Assembly (NCBI GenBank): GCA_017625275.1
Contig: JAGALI010000182.1
Coordinates: forward strand, 1 to 8,573
From: Clostridia bacterium
Lineage (GTDB): Bacteria; Bacillota; Clostridia; Oscillospirales; CAG-272
DNA length: 8,573 nucleotides
Direction of reading: 5' to 3'
The position numbers and the translations under genes were made by a program. The notes under the pieces were generated by a model, which saw only the letters and a program-made list of their open reading frames with translations, did no database searches and was not told the DNA's origin. The stretch's first letter is position 1. The number at the start of each line of letters is the position of its first letter. Shown in pieces: positions 5,750 through 8,573 of this stretch.

Positions 5750-5816
5750 TTAATCCTTATGAGGGTACATCGCTTGATGTGCCGAATACTAGGGAAACCT
5801 TATTAGGAGGATAAAA
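5750..5816 (+). ncRNA. compact three-way-junction candidate before rplN
   Basis: Three helices fit almost the whole 67-nt gap. The closing helix pairs ATCCT (5753-5757) with AGGAT (5808-5812), covering half of the AGGAGG (5805-5810) of rplN. Hairpin 2 pairs 5764-5771 with 5776-5783 (eight pairs, one G-U, four-base loop GCTT). Hairpin 3 pairs 5785-5788 with 5801-5804 and 5791-5793 with 5798-5800, capped by a GAAA tetraloop. The fold would hide the ribosome binding site, a typical arrangement for translational control at the S10/spc boundary. There is no U-tract, so it is not a terminator. Function is inferred. Confidence 0.55.
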
Positions 5817-6185
5817 ATGATTCAGCAACAAAGCTATATGAAGGTTGCCGACAATACAGGCGCTAAGGAGCTTATGTGCATCAGAGTTCTCGGTGGTACA
5901 GGCAGAAGATATGCTAACATCGGAGACGTTGTAGTATGCGCAGTTAAAAAGGCTACTCCTGGTGGCATTGTAAAGAAGGGCGACGTTGTTAAGGCTGTTA
6001 TCGTAAGAAGCGTAAAGGGACTTCACCGTCCAGACGGCTCTTACATTAAGTTCGATGAGAACGCAGCTGTTATTATAAGAGAAGATAAAACACCTAAGGG
6101 AACTCGTATCTTTGGCCCAGTGGCTAGAGAGCTCCGTGAGAAGGAATACACAAAGATTCTTTCTCTTGCACCTGAAGTACTTTAA
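5817..6185 (+). CDS. rplN: 50S ribosomal protein L14
   Basis: L14 (uL14) lies at the subunit interface, contacts 16S rRNA in an intersubunit bridge and is the binding site for the silencing factor RsfS. The 122-residue product has exactly the typical length. The start MIQQQSYMKVADNTGAKELMCIRVLGG and the core GDVVVCAVKKATPGG are both typical, as is the end GPVARELREKEYTKILSLAPEVL. It is the first gene of the spc part. The ribosome binding site AGGAGG (5805-5810) may be partly masked by the preceding folded gap. Confidence 0.98.
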   Translation: MIQQQSYMKVADNTGAKELMCIRVLGGTGRRYANIGDVVVCAVKKATPGGIVKKGDVVKAVIVRSVKGLHRPDGSYIKFDENAAVIIREDKTPKGTRIFGPVARELREKEYTKILSLAPEVL

Positions 6186-6201
6186 TAGGAGGTAATTAAT
6201 A

Positions 6202-6516
6202 ATGAATAAGATGCATGTTAAGACAGGCGATACCGTTATTGTTATCTCTGGAGACGATAAGGGTGTTAAGGGTGAAGTACTTGCAGTAAGCCCAGACGAA
6301 AAGAAGGTTATTGTAAAGGGTGCTAACATTGTAACAAAGCACACAAAGCCAAGAAGACAGGGCGAATCTGGTGGTATCATCAAGGTTGAAGGCGCTATGT
6401 ACGCTTCAAAGGTTCAAATCTATTGCAAGTCATGCGATAAGGCTACAAGAGTTGCACATAAGATTGAGGACGGCAAGAAAATTCGCGTTTGTGCAAAATG
6501 CGGTAAGGAACTTTAA
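6202..6516 (+). CDS. rplX: 50S ribosomal protein L24, four-cysteine form
   Basis: L24 (uL24) starts 50S assembly by binding the 5' end of 23S rRNA. The 104-residue product has a KOW domain at about residues 5-34 (VKTGDTVIVISGDDKGVKGEV) and the NIVTKHTKPRRQGESGGII segment (42-60). The C-terminal part carries CKSC (75-78) and CAKC (97-100), a pattern that looks like a zinc ribbon; the E. coli protein lacks it. I believe cysteine-bearing L24 occurs in other Clostridia, from memory. AGGAGG (6187-6192) precedes the start. The second ATG (6211) is less well placed. Confidence 0.96.
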   Translation: MNKMHVKTGDTVIVISGDDKGVKGEVLAVSPDEKKVIVKGANIVTKHTKPRRQGESGGIIKVEGAMYASKVQIYCKSCDKATRVAHKIEDGKKIRVCAKCGKEL

Positions 6517-6532
6517 TAGGGGGTAACTTAAG

Positions 6533-7072
6533 ATGGCAAGATTTGCAGATTTATATAAGAATGAAGTTGCTCCTGCTCTTATGAGCAAGTTCAACTATAA
6601 GAGCTCAATGCAGATTCCAAGATTTAACAAGATTGTAATCAACGTTGGTGCTGGAGATGCAAAGGATAACTCAAAGGTTATCGATAGCATCATTGAAGAA
6701 ATTTCACTCATCGCAGGACAAAAGGCAGTTCCTACCTACGCTAGAAAGTCTGTTGCTAACTTTAAGCTCCGTGAGGGCGTAAAGATTGGTGTTAAGGTTA
6801 CACTTCGTGGCGAGAAGATGTATGAGTTTATGGATAGACTCTTCACATTCGCACTCCCAAGAGTTCGTGACTTTAAGGGTATCAACCCTAACGGCTTCGA
6901 TGGTCACGGTAACTACTCCATGGGCCTTCGCGAGCAGTTGATTTTCCCTGAAATCGAGTACGATAAGGTTGACAAGATTCGTGGTATGGATATCACATTT
7001 GTAACAACCGCAACAACCGACGAAGAAGCAAAAGAGTTGCTCACACTTATGGGCGCTCCATTTGCTAAATAA
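6533..7072 (+). CDS. rplE: 50S ribosomal protein L5
   Basis: L5 (uL5) binds 5S rRNA together with L18 and contacts P-site tRNA in the central protuberance. The 179-residue product matches the family length. Conserved segments include IPRFNKIVINVGAGDA, AGQKAVPTYARKSVANFKLREG, GVKVTLRG, LPRVRDFKGINPNGFDGHGNYSMGLREQLIFPEI and GMDITFVTTATTDEEAKELL. Its ribosome binding site is AGGGGG (6518-6523) instead of the AGGAGG-like sites of most neighbours. In E. coli the S8 repressor acts just before this gene, but here the 16-nt gap has no room for such a structure. Confidence 0.98.
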   Translation: MARFADLYKNEVAPALMSKFNYKSSMQIPRFNKIVINVGAGDAKDNSKVIDSIIEEISLIAGQKAVPTYARKSVANFKLREGVKIGVKVTLRGEKMYEFMDRLFTFALPRVRDFKGINPNGFDGHGNYSMGLREQLIFPEIEYDKVDKIRGMDITFVTTATTDEEAKELLTLMGAPFAK

Positions 7073-7086
7073 TTGGAGGATCAAAA

Positions 7087-7272
7087 ATGGCTAAGAAAGC
7101 AATGGTACTCAAGCAACAGAAGAAGCAAAAGTTCTCAACAAGAGAATACAATCGTTGCAAAATCTGTGGCAGACCTCACGGTTACCTTCGTAAGTATGGC
7201 ATTTGCCGTATCTGCTTCCGTGAGCGTGCTTACGCTGGCGAAATCCCAGGCGTAAAGAAAGCAAGCTGGTAA
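7087..7272 (+). CDS. rpsZ: 30S ribosomal protein S14, zinc-binding type Z
   Basis: S14 (uS14) is a late-assembling 30S head protein. At 61 residues this is the short zinc-binding (C+) form: CKIC at 24-27 and CRIC at 40-43 make a four-cysteine zinc site. The family tail FRERAYAGEIPGVKKASW is intact. Many Firmicutes keep this form in the spc cluster. GGAGG (7075-7079) precedes the ATG, 14 nt after rplE. A 124-nt folded gap follows, one of the three long gaps of the cluster. The symbol rpsZ is used for the zinc type; rpsN is also common. Confidence 0.97.
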   Translation: MAKKAMVLKQQKKQKFSTREYNRCKICGRPHGYLRKYGICRICFRERAYAGEIPGVKKASW

Positions 7273-7396
7273 GACAGCGCGAATACGAAAGTATTCACTC
7301 CAATCTATCGGAAGGAAACACGAAATTGTTTAACCACCGATATGCCGCCACAAATGTGGCAGCAAGAAAATATACTTGCATAAAGGAGATTTAAAA
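7273..7396 (+). ncRNA. structured intergenic RNA element before rpsH
   Basis: Three tandem hairpins occupy this 124-nt gap. Hairpin 1 pairs 7281-7286 with 7291-7296, six perfect pairs closed by a GAAA tetraloop. Hairpin 2 pairs 7306-7311 with 7337-7342, then 7314-7315 with 7334-7335 and 7316-7320 with 7327-7331. Hairpin 3 pairs 7347-7351 with 7356-7360, extended by 7343-7345 with 7362-7364 across a C-A mismatch. Alternative pairings exist: 7341-7345 with 7378-7382, and 7362-7366 with 7375-7379. These would reach the ribosome binding site AAAGGAG (7382-7388). No U-tract or promoter is seen. Because S8 is a known translational regulator in E. coli, autoregulation of rpsH is an attractive but unproven idea. 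Confidence 0.6.
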
Positions 7397-7792
7397 ATGC
7401 AAATTTCAGATGTAATCGCAGACATGCTCACAAGAATCAGAAATGCGAGCAATGCAAAGCATGAAACAGTTGATGTTCCTGCTTCAAACATGAAGAAGGC
7501 AATCGCTGATATCCTTCTCGAGGAGGGCTACATTAAGGCAGTTTCCGTAATCGAGGACGGTAAGCAGGGTGTTATCAGAATCACCCTTAAGTATGATGGC
7601 AAGGCAAAGGTTATTCACGGTATCCGTAGAGTATCAAAGCCAGGTCTTCGTATCTACTCAAATTGCGAGGATATGCCAAAGGTTATGAACGGCCTTGGTA
7701 TCGCAATCGTATCCACATCAAAGGGCATTATTACAGACAAGCAGGCTAGACGCGAGAATGTTGGCGGCGAAGTACTTGCATTTGTTTGGTAA
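7397..7792 (+). CDS. rpsH: 30S ribosomal protein S8
   Basis: S8 (uS8) binds helix 21 of 16S rRNA in the central domain and represses spc-operon translation in E. coli. The product is 131 residues, the usual length. It starts MQISDVIADMLTRIRNA and ends with the RNA-binding signature VSTSKGIITDKQARRENVGGEVLAFVW (STSKG at 106-110). I chose the ATG at 7397 over an in-frame TTG at 7376. The ATG is preceded by AAAGGAG (7382-7388), while the TTG would place that site inside the gene and add seven residues not typical of S8. Confidence 0.97.
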   Translation: MQISDVIADMLTRIRNASNAKHETVDVPASNMKKAIADILLEEGYIKAVSVIEDGKQGVIRITLKYDGKAKVIHGIRRVSKPGLRIYSNCEDMPKVMNGLGIAIVSTSKGIITDKQARRENVGGEVLAFVW

Positions 7793-7810
7793 TTATAGGA
7801 GGAAAAGAAC

Positions 7811-8353
7811 ATGTCAAGAATAGGAAGAGCTCCCATTAATGTTCCTGCAGGCGTAGATGTAACAATCGATACTGCTAACTACGTAATTACCGTTAAGGGT
7901 CCTAAGGGTACATTAACTCAAAATTATCACAACAGAATGAATGTTAGCAAGGATGGCGCTGTAATCACAGTTACTCGTCCTACTGACGAAAAAGAGGATC
8001 GTTCACTTCACGGTCTTACAAGAACTCTTATCTACAACATGGTTGTAGGTGTTACAGAGGGCTATTCAAAGAAGCTCGAAATCAATGGCGTTGGTTACAG
8101 AGTAGCAATGCAGGGCAAGAGCCTCAACCTCACACTCGGTTATTCACACCCAGTAATTGTTGACGCTCCAGCTGGTATCGAGTTCCAAGTACCTGATGCA
8201 AATACAATCTTTGTAAAGGGTATTGACAAGCAGCTTGTTGGTGAAACAGCAGCTTACATTCGTTCAAAGAGAGCACCTGAGCCATATAAGGGCAAGGGTA
8301 TCAAATATGAAGGCGAAAAGATTCGTCGTAAATCCGGTAAGACCGGCAAATAA
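7811..8353 (+). CDS. rplF: 50S ribosomal protein L6
   Basis: L6 (uL6) binds near the base of the L7/L12 stalk and the sarcin-ricin loop of 23S rRNA. The 180-residue product has the normal length and two similar alpha/beta domains. The start MSRIGRAPINVPAGVDV, the domain boundary near LHGLTRTLIYNMVVGVTEGY and LEINGVGYRVAMQG are typical. The C-terminal signature PEPYKGKGIKY begins at residue 156. AGGAGG (7797-7802) precedes the start, 18 nt after rpsH. No anomaly is seen. Confidence 0.98.
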   Translation: MSRIGRAPINVPAGVDVTIDTANYVITVKGPKGTLTQNYHNRMNVSKDGAVITVTRPTDEKEDRSLHGLTRTLIYNMVVGVTEGYSKKLEINGVGYRVAMQGKSLNLTLGYSHPVIVDAPAGIEFQVPDANTIFVKGIDKQLVGETAAYIRSKRAPEPYKGKGIKYEGEKIRRKSGKTGK

Positions 8354-8371
8354 TGAAAGGAGAGGAAAAAG

Positions 8372-8573
8372 ATGGTATCAAGAAAAGATAGCAACGCACA
8401 AAGACTCAAGAGACATGCAAGAGTTCGTGGAAAGATTTCCGGAACAGCTGAGCGTCCTCGTCTTTGCGTATATCGCTCAAATAAGAACATCTCATGCCAA
8501 ATCATTGATGATGTAGCAGGAGTAACACTCGTTTCCGCTTCTACAATGGAGTCCGGATTTGAGGGTATCGGAA
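8372..8573 (+). CDS. rplR: 50S ribosomal protein L18, 3' end outside window
   Basis: L18 (uL18) binds 5S rRNA together with L5 in the central protuberance. The window holds the first 67 codons plus one base. The translated start reads MVSRKDSNAQRLKRHARVRGK, followed by ISGTAERPRLCVYRSNKNI and CQIIDDVAGVTLVSAST. These are the family hallmarks: a basic N-terminus, then GTxxRPRLxVxRSNKxI and IDDxxGxTLxSAST. Full-length family members have about 120 residues, so roughly half is missing to the right. A purine-rich ribosome binding site, AAAGGAGAGG (8356-8365), precedes the ATG. The gap to rplF is 18 nt. Confidence 0.96.
   Translation, partial: MVSRKDSNAQRLKRHARVRGKISGTAERPRLCVYRSNKNISCQIIDDVAGVTLVSASTMESGFEGIG

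Noticed and set aside
946..5781. The shared octamer TTGATGTG in the rplC gap (946-953) and the rplN gap (5774-5781)
   Set aside because: It forms the 5' strand of a helix in one and mainly the 3' strand of a hairpin in the other, so it is not a shared structural motif. A single eight-base match is likely chance.
5757..6383. A 208-codon antisense reading frame opposite rplN and rplX
   Set aside because: Long antisense frames arise from the codon bias of the ribosomal genes. It has no ribosome binding site and no recognisable protein features.
7376..7396. In-frame TTG as an upstream start for rpsH
   Set aside because: The ribosome binding site AAAGGAG lies between this TTG and the ATG at 7397, so it serves the ATG. 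S8 proteins normally start at MQISD or similar.
1..8573. CRISPR arrays, tRNA or rRNA genes, insertion sequences, phage or defence genes
   Set aside because: None seen. Apart from the upstream region and gaps, the window is filled by conserved ribosomal protein genes.

Overview
The window is the left part of a bacterial S10–spc ribosomal protein cluster. It holds 17 complete genes and one gene cut by the right edge, all on the + strand, in the canonical order rpsJ-rplC-rplD-rplW-rplB-rpsS-rplV-rpsC-rplP-rpmC-rpsQ-rplN-rplX-rplE-rpsZ-rpsH-rplF-rplR. The zinc-binding (C+) form of S14, strong AGGAGG ribosome binding sites before nearly every gene, an AT-rich upstream region and the protein sequences point to a Firmicute of the class Clostridia. 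An Oscillospiraceae/Ruminococcaceae-type lineage is my best guess, from memory of the families only. Nothing suggests horizontal transfer.

Layout: 1-239 is gene-free AT-rich DNA, probably beginning in the tail of an upstream terminator. A good sigma-A-type promoter (240-268, with an extended -10) should start a leader RNA of about 270 nt. That leader folds into several hairpins, including one with a U-rich tail and a possible pseudoknot just before the rpsJ ribosome binding site. The S10 part (rpsJ to rpsQ, 549-5749) is followed by the spc part (rplN onward, 5817 to the edge). No terminator or convincing internal promoter separates them, so they are probably co-transcribed.

Most genes are separated by 3-18 nt or overlap by one base (TAATG), with the ribosome binding site filling the gap. 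Only three gaps are longer: rpsJ-rplC (154 nt), rpsQ-rplN (67 nt) and rpsZ-rpsH (124 nt). Each of these contains strong inverted repeats that fold next to, or onto, the ribosome binding site of the following gene. I found no open reading frame or promoter in them. Together with the rpsJ leader they look like four RNA control points dividing the long transcript into modules. This is the most interesting signal in the window. Whether the elements are known ribosomal-protein leader families could not be checked here.

The proteins are subunits of one machine: S10, S19, S3, S17, S14 and S8 for the 30S subunit, and L3, L4, L23, L2, L22, L16, L29, L14, L24, L5, L6 and L18 for the 50S subunit. All complete proteins have normal length and no frameshifts. 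Points of note are a four-cysteine zinc-ribbon-like tail on L24, a divergent central loop in L3 and a GTG start for L29.
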